From NCBI GenBank assembly GCA_041481485.1, contig JBGPBY010000211.1:1-11695 (forward strand): a stretch of DNA of 11,695 bases, given 5' to 3'. Made by a program: the position numbers and the translations under genes. Below are positions 1 to 6,763 of the stretch, piece by piece; positions within the stretch are counted from its first letter, which is position 1; each line of letters begins with the position of its first letter. The stretch is from JBGPBY01 sp041481485. GTDB lineage: Bacteria > Acidobacteriota > Terriglobia > 20CM-2-55-15. The notes beneath the pieces were generated by a model. That model made no database searches, was not told the DNA's origin, and saw nothing but the letters and a program-made list of their open reading frames with translations.

Positions 1-30
1 GTTGCGAGGAGTGCAATCCTTCCAAATTGT

Positions 31-49
31 GGGCGGTCATAGACCGCCC
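31..49. repeat. Short perfect palindrome (8-bp arms)
   Basis: GGGCGGTC (31-38) and GACCGCCC (42-49) are perfect inverted repeats around the loop ATA, followed by CCTACAG. Palindromes of this GGGCGGTC/GACCGCCC type are often dispersed between genes in bacterial genomes, so this is probably one copy of a repeat family. Copy number cannot be judged because only one copy lies in this window. There is no T-run after either arm, so it is not a typical intrinsic terminator. Confidence 0.6.
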
Positions 50-90
50 CTACAGTGGGGAATCGCGATTACAGCTATTCTGCCGCTCTG

Positions 91-106
91 AATACGTGTG
101 CGTATT
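91..106. repeat. Small perfect hairpin AATACG-TGTG-CGTATT
   Basis: Two 6-bp arms (91-96 and 101-106) flank the 4-base spacer TGTG. A 10-bp self-complementary site, AATCGCGATT, lies just upstream at 61-70. Both are in non-coding DNA beyond the 3' end of the cytochrome operon. They could be protein-binding sites or remnants of repeats. Nothing in the sequence assigns a function. Confidence 0.35.
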
Positions 107-121
107 TATGAAACAGCCTAC

Positions 122-191
122 TTAGCCCCCAGCGTGAGCCGGGGGTATAGGATCACAACCCAACCGCGAGTGCCGTAGGCACGACAGGTCC
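122..191 (+). repeat. Two-hairpin dispersed repeat module, left copy
   Basis: Hairpin 1 follows TTAG at 122: arms 126-133 (CCCCCAGC) and 138-145 (GCCGGGGG) around GTGA, with one A.C mismatch. After a 22-base linker comes GAG (168-170) and hairpin 2: GTGCC (170-174), loop GTA, GGCAC (178-182), running into the tail CGACAGGTCC (182-191). The same order of parts occurs twice near the right end of the window (11471-11541 and, inverted, 11553-11622). The module stops 2 bases before the stop codon of the octaheme cytochrome gene on the opposite strand, so the operon transcript would carry it in its 3' end. It resembles REP-type elements in size and position. Membership in a known REP family is not established. 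Confidence 0.75.
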
Positions 192-193
192 CG

Positions 194-3124
194 TCAGTTC
201 GTCGCAGTCGCTTTCTGACCGCCGCCGAGAGTCACAAAAATATGATCGCGGACGGCCTGGATCTGGGCTTTCGCGTCGCCGTTATACACGTCCTTGATGG
301 CACTCTTCGGAAACGGCGGATCCGGCCAGGATGCCGGCATGCCCGCACCCGGGAAAATCTTCTGCGGATCCTGCAACCAAACTGGAATCCAGTCTGGACG
401 CAGCCGGGACTGCGTGAGATTCAGATTAGGCGCCCATTCCTTCTGTGGGGTCGTCGGATTGCTGTTTCCGGTCGGGTGGCACTTTGTGCACTGAAGTTTG
501 GTAAACAACTCCGCACCTGTTTTGAGTTGCTCGGGAGTGGTCTCGACAAATGTATTGACCAATGGGTAATCCACCTTATCGAGCGTGGAGAAGTATGACG
601 TGATCGTGTCGACTTCCTTGTCCGTGAAGTGGAACGTCGGCATTCGCGCATCGAGGAAATTGCGTAACCGCACCATGCTGGGATCCTTGATGAATTTCAT
701 CAACCATCCGGGCTGCGTCTTGAAGCCTTCGGTGTTCAGATCCGGAGGCCAAAGTTTCTGGTTATCCTTCAGGAGAACACGAATGTCGCCACCCATCTTT
801 TCGATGACGTGGCAGCCCTTGCAGTTCTTCTCATCCACGAGCTGGCGTCCCGCGATCACTGCAGCAGGAACGCGCTCGCGCATTTCCAGCGGCACTTTAT
901 CCTTCACGAGACTGGTAAGCACCAACGTGATTGCCTGAGCGTCGGCATCATTGAACGTGAAATTCGGCATGCGCAGCAGTTCTTCCGGAGTCTTCACACG
1001 GCCCACATCGAAGATGCGCGGGTCGTGAAGTTTCGAAGAGTACCAGGACGCGCGGTCGTGTTCGATGGGCAGGAATCCAAAGTCCAGCTGCGAAACCAGT
1101 TTGCTTCCGGCTTCGGTCAGTTCGGTTCCGATCGGCTGCTCCTTTTCCATTCCCGGAATGTTATGGCAGCCAAAGCAACCATAGCGCCGGATAAGGCGTT
1201 CGCCGGCATACAGGTTCTTTTCCTCAGGGGACATTTTTTTCAGTTTGTCCTGAGCTTCGGTCTCGGTGGAGCCGTTGCGCAGAAACTCTTTGACGACAAC
1301 GTCAAGTGCCGCAGAGTCCACTTTCGGAAGCGGCTTTGCAGTCCAGGGATCGTTCTTCAAAGAAGAGACGTATGCGGTAATATCCCCCGCTTCGGCGTCC
1401 GTTAATCGCAGGCTGGGCATCTTGGTTTCCGGCCAGACCAGCTTCGGATCCTTGACCCAGTTGTAAATCCACGATGCGCTAACCTTGCTGCCCTCTGCGG
1501 CAAGGTTGTAACCAAAGCGACGGCGCGTTTGCGTCTGCTTTGAACTCTGATCGATGGGGCCTGCGGCGTGACAGCCAAAACATCCGATCGTTTCGACGAG
1601 TTCCTTGCCATGAGCTGCGTTGCCGCTGGGATTTACCGCGGGAAGAACTTTGGGCTTCGACTTCGACCAGATGTATTCCGTAATCGCGTTGATTTCCGCC
1701 GCGCTTCGCTTTTCCCATTCCGGTCCGCTGTTGTTGCTGTTGTTCCAGAATCGCGGCATGCGGGCTTCGGACTTGAACGCTTTCGGATCTTCAAGCCATT
1801 TGCGTACCCATTCTTTGGTCAACTTTCCGGAAACCGTCGACAGATCTGGACCGACCTTGCGGAATCCTTCATATCCCGGAATCTTGTGGCAGCCAAAGCA
1901 GCCATAAATCCGGATCAGATCGCGGCCGTTATCCAGTTTTGGAGCGAGTGGAACGTCGGCACTGGCGTTGTGGCACTTGTAGCAGCCCGCCTCTACTTTA
2001 TCGCTTGCAAACATCGGCGAGACCAGGAACTCATCGGTGTACCAGCCGTATTTCCTCACCCATTCTTCCTTCTGCTTCTCGTCCTTCGGTGTGTGACCGG
2101 CATCTTGAAAGCCGGTCGAGCGATCAAGACCGCCATGACAGGACGTGCACCCAAAATTTTCAAGCGGATGCGGTGAAGCCGAGCCCAGATACAGCTCCAT
2201 ATTCGGGTGCGATCGATAAGGCTGGGGAAGATTTGCGTTTTTGGCATTGTCGATTCCCAAATGACATGTCGTGCAGCGGTCGACGCGAGGGATTTGTTTA
2301 AACGGTTGCTCGTTGTACAGGTTGGGCAACAGGATTTGCTGAACTTTTTCCGAGGCGTTCAACATATCCATGACGGGCGCATTTCGGATGGAAGTCACCA
2401 CGAAGCCAGGATCCAAGGAGCCTAACTGGGTCTTCGCCCGAGTGTAGGCGGCCAGGCCATCGTCATAGTCTTTTCTGGCCTTCACTCCAGCCCCGATGAA
2501 TGGATCCAGTTCTGCTTTTTTCGCGGCGATCCTTGCCGATAGATCCTCACGCGTGGCGGCGATTTCATTCACCTTCTTTTCGTCTTTGTCGAGGACCTTG
2601 CGCGCCGCATCCGCCTCGGGCTGCTTCGACTTATCCTGTGCAGCTTTGGCGACGGCTTCGTCCAGCGTGTACTTGTCCGTTCCGTAAATTGCCTTGGCGT
2701 TTTTCAGATCCGTATCGATGCGGTAGAAATCGGCATTCAGCTTGTCGAGTTCCTTTTGCAGCGGTTCAATTTTCTGGGCATTCTCCTCCTGAGACTTTTT
2801 TGCCGCAATCATCTGGTCCTGGAGCTGTTTTAACTTATTACGGTCCAGACCGCGATTCGCATTATCACGATCGGCTCGCGCTCTTTCAATGGTGAGCCGC
2901 GCATAATTCCGCTGATATTTTTTCCATTCGCGCGAGTAGTCCGCCATGATCGTGATCACGGTGAACACAAACAACAACAGACTGGAAATGGCGAACCACT
3001 TATGGAGGGATGTTGCCTGATAAAGACGGTCCCCTCGTTTTTCAATATTCCAGGCCGGATCTTTCTTTGCAGGAGGAGGGATGGGCGGTTTGCTGTGCCC
3101 GCTGTTTGGAGTTTCGCTGCTCAT
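194..3124 (-). CDS. Membrane-anchored octaheme cytochrome c, electron-accepting subunit of the bc complex
   Basis: This 976-residue protein has eight CxxCH heme c sites, at residues 284 (CTTCH), 326 (CTSCH), 381 (CYKCH), 409, 515 and 650 (all CFGCH), 768 (CKGCH) and 879 (CTKCH). The last five each start a class I-like domain of the form G-x-x-L-(7)-CxxCH ending in a Met-Pro (MPRF, MPSL, MPNF, MPTF, MPAS), so Met is the likely sixth ligand; this looks like tandem duplication. The first three lack a following Met-Pro and may be bis-His hemes. A hydrophilic, proline-rich N-terminus precedes one membrane helix (about 42-61), then a Lys/Glu/Ala-rich coiled coil (about 65-235), then the hemes, which should face the periplasm. 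It is the last gene of the operon, 6 bases after the subunit IV-like gene, so I infer that it replaces cytochrome c1 or f. The exact electron acceptor is unknown. Confidence 0.93.
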   Translation of the reverse strand: MSSETPNSGHSKPPIPPPAKKDPAWNIEKRGDRLYQATSLHKWFAISSLLLFVFTVITIMADYSREWKKYQRNYARLTIERARADRDNANRGLDRNKLKQLQDQMIAAKKSQEENAQKIEPLQKELDKLNADFYRIDTDLKNAKAIYGTDKYTLDEAVAKAAQDKSKQPEADAARKVLDKDEKKVNEIAATREDLSARIAAKKAELDPFIGAGVKARKDYDDGLAAYTRAKTQLGSLDPGFVVTSIRNAPVMDMLNASEKVQQILLPNLYNEQPFKQIPRVDRCTTCHLGIDNAKNANLPQPYRSHPNMELYLGSASPHPLENFGCTSCHGGLDRSTGFQDAGHTPKDEKQKEEWVRKYGWYTDEFLVSPMFASDKVEAGCYKCHNASADVPLAPKLDNGRDLIRIYGCFGCHKIPGYEGFRKVGPDLSTVSGKLTKEWVRKWLEDPKAFKSEARMPRFWNNSNNSGPEWEKRSAAEINAITEYIWSKSKPKVLPAVNPSGNAAHGKELVETIGCFGCHAAGPIDQSSKQTQTRRRFGYNLAAEGSKVSASWIYNWVKDPKLVWPETKMPSLRLTDAEAGDITAYVSSLKNDPWTAKPLPKVDSAALDVVVKEFLRNGSTETEAQDKLKKMSPEEKNLYAGERLIRRYGCFGCHNIPGMEKEQPIGTELTEAGSKLVSQLDFGFLPIEHDRASWYSSKLHDPRIFDVGRVKTPEELLRMPNFTFNDADAQAITLVLTSLVKDKVPLEMRERVPAAVIAGRQLVDEKNCKGCHVIEKMGGDIRVLLKDNQKLWPPDLNTEGFKTQPGWLMKFIKDPSMVRLRNFLDARMPTFHFTDKEVDTITSYFSTLDKVDYPLVNTFVETTPEQLKTGAELFTKLQCTKCHPTGNSNPTTPQKEWAPNLNLTQSRLRPDWIPVWLQDPQKIFPGAGMPASWPDPPFPKSAIKDVYNGDAKAQIQAVRDHIFVTLGGGQKATATN

Positions 3125-3130
3125 ATTTCG

Positions 3131-4210
3131 TTAGATATTAAAAAAGTATTCAGGAATACCGACGATGTACTTCAAATTGAGAAGCCATCGCAGAATCATT
3201 TTGATCGGCAATGCTGCCATGGTGAGCAGCAGAAACATCATGATCTGATAACGCACCGGTCCCAGATTTTCGTAAAAACCCTTGAACCACTTTTTGGCAA
3301 ACAATGGCGGCAGTGCGAGGTAATACGCCAGTATCACGATGAATCCGAACATTTCGCGGATCAGCGGATTCGATGGCAGCGCCATGTGCAGTCCTTTGAC
3401 CCAGATGTATTCGGACAAGTTGACGTTCACCAGCGGTTCCAGCTTATGAATGTCCCAGTACTCATAAGGTCCGAAGAAGTTCCAGTTCGGACCGCGCAGG
3501 AACGTACCGAGAACAACGAGAAGAATCCACAAAATGAGAAAGCCGAACAGGAAAATGCCGATTTCCCATTTGCGCTCTTTAAGCGTGTAGTAGCCGTTGC
3601 CTTTCGGATTGGTATCGATATAAGGAATGGCGCCGAGACCGACAATAATCAAACCCGGAAATAGCACTCCAGCCAGCCACGGATCGAAGTACACCAGCAT
3701 CTCCTGCAATCCCAGGAAGTACCATGGCGCCTTTGAAGGATTCGGAGACGCTCCGGGATTTGCGGGATCTTCAATCGGAGCCTTGAGCAGCAGCGACCAT
3801 CCGATCAGTACCACGGTCAGCACGACCATACAGATTAGTTCGGTGTATACCAGATCGGGCCAGCACAAAACTTTCTCTGCGGTTTCGTCCTGTTCGATCA
3901 GCTGCTTGCCTTCCTCTTTGCGCTTGTCATTGCGTACTGCTTCTCTTAACGAAAACCAGGTGAAGAATGGGACCAAAAACAACATTCCCACGATCGGCAC
4001 GTTGTCCGGTTTCGTCACAATCTTCTGGAACTCCGGATTGAAGATACTCAAGACGAGGAACAGTCCCATTGCGGCAAAAACGCCGATTCCCGTGAAATTG
4101 GTATAAAACTTCTGGGGAAATCGCAGCGAAATTAAAAGCAGGAACGCCGCCATCACGATCAGGATTTTCGGATCGGCCAGGTAGTTAATAATGTGCTCAA
4201 TTGATTCCAT
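3131..4210 (-). CDS. Cytochrome b C-terminal (subunit IV-like) protein, enlarged
   Basis: At 359 residues this is about twice the length of photosynthetic subunit IV (about 160). The core begins near residue 117 (WPDLVY, compare WPNDLLY in subunit IV), then a helix (124-143), the Qo-site loop, and further helices (177-197, 217-238). The usual PEWY motif of the quinol oxidation site reads APWY (161-164), so the glutamate is missing. About 115 extra N-terminal residues carry three hydrophobic segments (15-30, 41-58, 71-88), and two more follow the core (287-304, 321-340), giving about eight in all. It works with the b6-like protein encoded 14 bases upstream to form a complete cytochrome b. Similar APWY-type subunits are, as far as I recall, found in several non-photosynthetic bacteria. 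No strong ribosome-binding site precedes the ATG. Confidence 0.92.
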   Translation of the reverse strand: MESIEHIINYLADPKILIVMAAFLLLISLRFPQKFYTNFTGIGVFAAMGLFLVLSIFNPEFQKIVTKPDNVPIVGMLFLVPFFTWFSLREAVRNDKRKEEGKQLIEQDETAEKVLCWPDLVYTELICMVVLTVVLIGWSLLLKAPIEDPANPGASPNPSKAPWYFLGLQEMLVYFDPWLAGVLFPGLIIVGLGAIPYIDTNPKGNGYYTLKERKWEIGIFLFGFLILWILLVVLGTFLRGPNWNFFGPYEYWDIHKLEPLVNVNLSEYIWVKGLHMALPSNPLIREMFGFIVILAYYLALPPLFAKKWFKGFYENLGPVRYQIMMFLLLTMAALPIKMILRWLLNLKYIVGIPEYFFNI

Positions 4211-4224
4211 GGTCGTGCTTCTTT

Positions 4225-5049
4225 CTACAGTGGTCCGGAAATTCCGCCGTCACGGCGGATACGCCAGAAGTGAATCGCCATCAGAAACCCTGCAATCAGC
4301 GGCAGTCCGACGCAGTGCAGCACGTAGAAGCGAAGAAGCGCGCTCTCACCGACGAATCGTCCGCCGAGCAAACCGAATCGCGCGTCGCTGGCATTCGTCA
4401 CCAGGCGAATATCTCCAAGCGCGAGCAGTGCCGACCCAGGCCCTTCATTTCCCAGGAACGGTGTTGCGCGAGCCATGTTGCTTCCGACCGTGATGGCCCA
4501 CATCGCGAGTTGATCCCACGGCAGCAAATAACCGGTAAAGCTGAGGAGCAGCGTCAGCACCAGCAGAATCACGCCGACGTTCCAGTTGAATTCGCGCGGT
4601 GGCTTGTACGAACCGGTCATGAAAACTCGGTACATGTGCAGCCACACCGCAATCACCATGGCATGAGCACCCCAGCGATGGATTTCGCGCATGATGCCGA
4701 GCGGGACTTGCTGGCGCAAATCGATGATGTCGACGTAGGCGTATTCGAGTGTTGGCCGGTAGTAAAACATCAGCAACAATCCGGTAAATGTAAGAACGAG
4801 GAAAAGGAAGAATGTAATTCCGCCCATGCACCATGTGTAGCGCATGCGAATGCCGGACTTGCGAACCTTTACGGGATGCAGATGCAGGAACACACTGCCA
4901 AGCATGACGAGCATGCGCTTGCGGTCGGAATCCGGGACACCGACACGAAAAACGGATCGGTAAATCTGCGTTTCCTGTATGTACTTCCCGATTGCATCGG
5001 GAGACACACCTTTGAATGCTGCTTTTATGCGATCGATTATATTTGCCAT
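4225..5049 (-). CDS. Cytochrome b6-like subunit (cytochrome b N-terminal domain)
   Basis: This 274-residue diheme cytochrome b subunit should carry hemes bL and bH across the membrane in the quinol:cytochrome c oxidoreductase. The four heme ligands are visible: H124 and H138 in helix B (IHRW...WLHMYR, 14 apart) and H245 and H260 in helix D (15 apart). The 15 spacing is the b6-type value; mitochondrial-type cytochrome b has 14. Cys74 in WCMGGIT aligns with Cys35 of cytochrome b6 (YCLGGIT), which holds the extra heme c(n)/c(i), and FYYRPT follows in both. GYLLPW (173-178) and the ending GISGPL also match b6. About 45 hydrophilic N-terminal residues precede the core. The start lies 2 bases after the Rieske stop codon, which points to coupled translation. 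Confidence 0.95.
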   Translation of the reverse strand: MANIIDRIKAAFKGVSPDAIGKYIQETQIYRSVFRVGVPDSDRKRMLVMLGSVFLHLHPVKVRKSGIRMRYTWCMGGITFFLFLVLTFTGLLLMFYYRPTLEYAYVDIIDLRQQVPLGIMREIHRWGAHAMVIAVWLHMYRVFMTGSYKPPREFNWNVGVILLVLTLLLSFTGYLLPWDQLAMWAITVGSNMARATPFLGNEGPGSALLALGDIRLVTNASDARFGLLGGRFVGESALLRFYVLHCVGLPLIAGFLMAIHFWRIRRDGGISGPL

Positions 5050-5051
5050 GA

Positions 5052-5729
5052 TTACACTTTCAGTAAGGATTGAGGGTTAGCCCATTCGCCCTTTTCGTAC
5101 TGGAACTTTATGCTCTTATCCACAACGATGTGACCATCTGCTATCTGGTCAATCTTGAATCGCTCGAGGGGCCTCGGGGTGGGACCTTCAAAATTAATGC
5201 CGTTTTTATAGTAGCCACTTCCATGGCAGGGACATTTGAACTTCTGTTCGCCGGGGAGCCAGTTGGGTGTGCAGCCGAGGTGTGTGCAAACGGTGGACAA
5301 TGCATAAATGCCGAGAGCGCCGGTGACGACGTCGTAGTCCTTCACTAGCCAGACACCCATTGGCTTGAATCGCTCGTCGACGATGCCGAGTTGCAATTCA
5401 TCCGGGAATCCGGCTTTGAATGTCGGAGGTGGTTCAAACAGCACGTTGGGAAACATGAACCGGCCTGTTGCCGTTGCCGCTGCCAGCATTGAAGCGCTGA
5501 ATGCGGCCCAGGCCACGGTCATCCAGGAAATCATCGAACGGCGGGGGATGAGCTTGCCTCCTGCTGCCACTTTCGCGGCACCCGCCGGTGCGGCATGAGC
5601 GGCGTGGGCAGCGCCGTGCCCCATCGACGCTTCACCGCGCTTAACGGCAGTGATACTGAGTACCAGGGTCAATATAACGACGGGTAGCAGAATGCTGGCT
5701 GCCATCCCCATCGCGTTTAAAACTTCCAT
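5052..5729 (-). CDS. Rieske [2Fe-2S] protein of the bc complex, with an extra N-terminal helix
   Basis: This 225-residue protein carries both cluster motifs: CTHLGC (C148, H150, C153) and CPCHGS (C166, C168, H169, S171). H150 and H169 should ligate one iron and C148 and C166 the other, with C153-C168 forming the usual disulfide. It takes the first electron from quinol at the positive side of the membrane and hands it to the cytochrome c subunit. It has two hydrophobic segments. The second (about 67-90) follows a twin-arginine-like PRRSMISWM, as in normal Rieske anchors. The first (about 10-28) is additional and is joined to it by an Ala/His/Gly-rich linker (36-59). The ATG is preceded by GAGG at good spacing. 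It lies 30 bases downstream of the HEAT-repeat gene and 2 bases upstream of the cytochrome b gene. Confidence 0.96.
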   Translation of the reverse strand: MEVLNAMGMAASILLPVVILTLVLSITAVKRGEASMGHGAAHAAHAAPAGAAKVAAGGKLIPRRSMISWMTVAWAAFSASMLAAATATGRFMFPNVLFEPPPTFKAGFPDELQLGIVDERFKPMGVWLVKDYDVVTGALGIYALSTVCTHLGCTPNWLPGEQKFKCPCHGSGYYKNGINFEGPTPRPLERFKIDQIADGHIVVDKSIKFQYEKGEWANPQSLLKV

Positions 5730-5759
5730 GCCTCAACCTCTGTCAAATAGTTTATGAAA

Positions 5760-6602
5760 TCAAAATTTCTTCAATGCTTCGATAGCCGCGTCCCGTACCG
5801 CCAGATTCGGATCACTCTGGCTGAGCATCCGGATTTTTTCGCGCGCCGGCTCGTACTTCAAAAGCGCAAGGCATTTCACCGCGCCGGCCATTAAATCCGA
5901 TTTTTGCATGGCATTCATATCCGGTATCGAATCGACGTATTCATGATCCAGCAATTTCATTAATAAATCCGCACCCGCCGGGTCATTGATCCGGGCAAGT
6001 GCCATTGCGGAACTCCAGCGCACCTCATCTTTCACATCGTTCAATGCAATCTGGAGATCGTGCGCGGCGCTGGGATCCGATATCGCCCCAAGCACGTAGG
6101 CCGCAACCTTTCGAACCGAGGGGTCCGGATGTTTCAACTGTTTCACGACACCCGGGACGGCGGAATTATCGCCAATCAAGCCCAATGCCATCAAGGTATT
6201 AATTTGATTTTCGATAACCATGTCATCGAGGCCTTCGACCAGAGAAGGCACCGCTCGCTTATCCCTGGTATTTCCCAGAGCCAGCGCAAGATAACCCCGA
6301 ACCTTCGGATCTTTGGCATTGCGGTACGCCGCGATCATGTCCCCCACAAATTCCGGAGTCAGTTTGTCCTTGCCGGAATATGCCGAAAGTTCATAGGCCG
6401 CCTGCCAACGTTGCGAATCCGAACCGGTCTGAATGACACGCAGGTACTCCGTTGGACTTCTCTGGTCCATTGTCAAATAGCCGAAGAGCAAGAAGATGCC
6501 AACACAAATGGCAATGATAATCAGGGGAAAAAGGAAAAACTGCGCCACGAGAAGTGAGGCGGGTTTACGTTCTTCAATAAGGTCATCGTCAGAAGAGCTC
6601 AT
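5760..6602 (-). CDS. Membrane-anchored HEAT-repeat protein, first gene of the bc operon
   Basis: This 280-residue protein has a short acidic N-terminus (SSSDDD), one membrane helix (about 18-43), and then helical repeats of HEAT or PBS-lyase type to the C-terminus. Repeat signatures include VRGYLALALGNTRD, AVPSLVEGLDD, PSVRKVAAYVLGAISD and VRWSSAMALARIND, with alternating A-L-G-x-x-x-D turns; I count about five to six units. No catalytic residues are visible. HEAT scaffolds bind other proteins, and the place at the head of the operon, 30 bases before the Rieske gene, suggests a role in assembling or organising the bc complex. That role is an inference from context. By the positive-inside rule the orientation is ambiguous, because both flanks of the helix carry charges. 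Confidence 0.88.
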   Translation of the reverse strand: MSSSDDDLIEERKPASLLVAQFFLFPLIIIAICVGIFLLFGYLTMDQRSPTEYLRVIQTGSDSQRWQAAYELSAYSGKDKLTPEFVGDMIAAYRNAKDPKVRGYLALALGNTRDKRAVPSLVEGLDDMVIENQINTLMALGLIGDNSAVPGVVKQLKHPDPSVRKVAAYVLGAISDPSAAHDLQIALNDVKDEVRWSSAMALARINDPAGADLLMKLLDHEYVDSIPDMNAMQKSDLMAGAVKCLALLKYEPAREKIRMLSQSDPNLAVRDAAIEALKKF

Positions 6603-6613
6603 GGCAACTGATT

Positions 6614-6642
6614 AGAATATTAGGTGCATGCGCCGAAAGCAA
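6614..6642 (-). promoter_or_regulatory. Possible promoter of the bc operon
   Basis: On the minus strand, TTGCTT (6642-6637) and TATTCT (6619-6614) are separated by 17 bases. Matches to the sigma70 consensus are only 3/6 and 4/6, and other A/T-rich hexamers (TAATAT, TCTAAT) overlap the -10 position. The predicted 5' leader would be only about 5-10 bases and no clear Shine-Dalgarno precedes the HEAT gene. This is the only plausible promoter I see in the 161-base divergent gap. Confidence 0.25.
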
Positions 6643-6712
6643 GAGGGCGCGGCGCGAATCGGACAACAAATCATTCGACAGCTCACATTGCCTGCCCCAC
6701 TCACGAGGCGGC

Positions 6713-6741
6713 TTGACGGCATATTGCAGGGGACATAGACT
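6713..6741 (+). promoter_or_regulatory. Sigma70-like promoter of the lipoprotein pair
   Basis: TTGACG (6713-6718, 5/6 to consensus) and TAGACT (6736-6741, 4/6) are separated by exactly 17 bases. Transcription would start near 6748, just upstream of the GGAGG ribosome-binding site at 6752. This placement also argues against translation starting upstream of 6764, since the TTG at 6713 is then part of the -35 box. Confidence 0.5.
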
Positions 6742-6751
6742 CGGAAGTCTC

Positions 6752-6756
6752 GGAGG
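6752..6756 (+). promoter_or_regulatory. Ribosome-binding site that fixes a TTG start
   Basis: GGAGG lies 7 bases upstream of TTG at 6764. The peptide read from this TTG is a typical lipoprotein signal (KK, hydrophobic stretch, LAAC), whereas the 17 residues further upstream do not look like part of a signal peptide. The TTG is therefore the likely start codon. Confidence 0.7.
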
Positions 6757-6763
6757 CGAATTC

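Noticed and set aside
1..193. CRISPR array at the left end
   Set aside because: The palindromes differ from each other and are not direct repeats at regular spacing, and there are no cas genes.
809..1405. Plus-strand open frames of about 200 codons opposite the octaheme cytochrome gene (also 1568-2176)
   Set aside because: They lie wholly within a gene with eight CxxCH motifs in one frame and have no start signals of their own.
4201..5073. Long plus-strand open frame (290 codons) opposite the cytochrome b gene
   Set aside because: It is antisense to a protein with all four heme histidines and a full family match, and its own translation is low-complexity and lacks any family pattern.
6713..6763. 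Longer N-terminus of the first lipoprotein, starting at TTG 6713
   Set aside because: It would put 17 polar residues ahead of the lipoprotein signal and coincides with a -35 box; the GGAGG-TTG at 6764 fits better.
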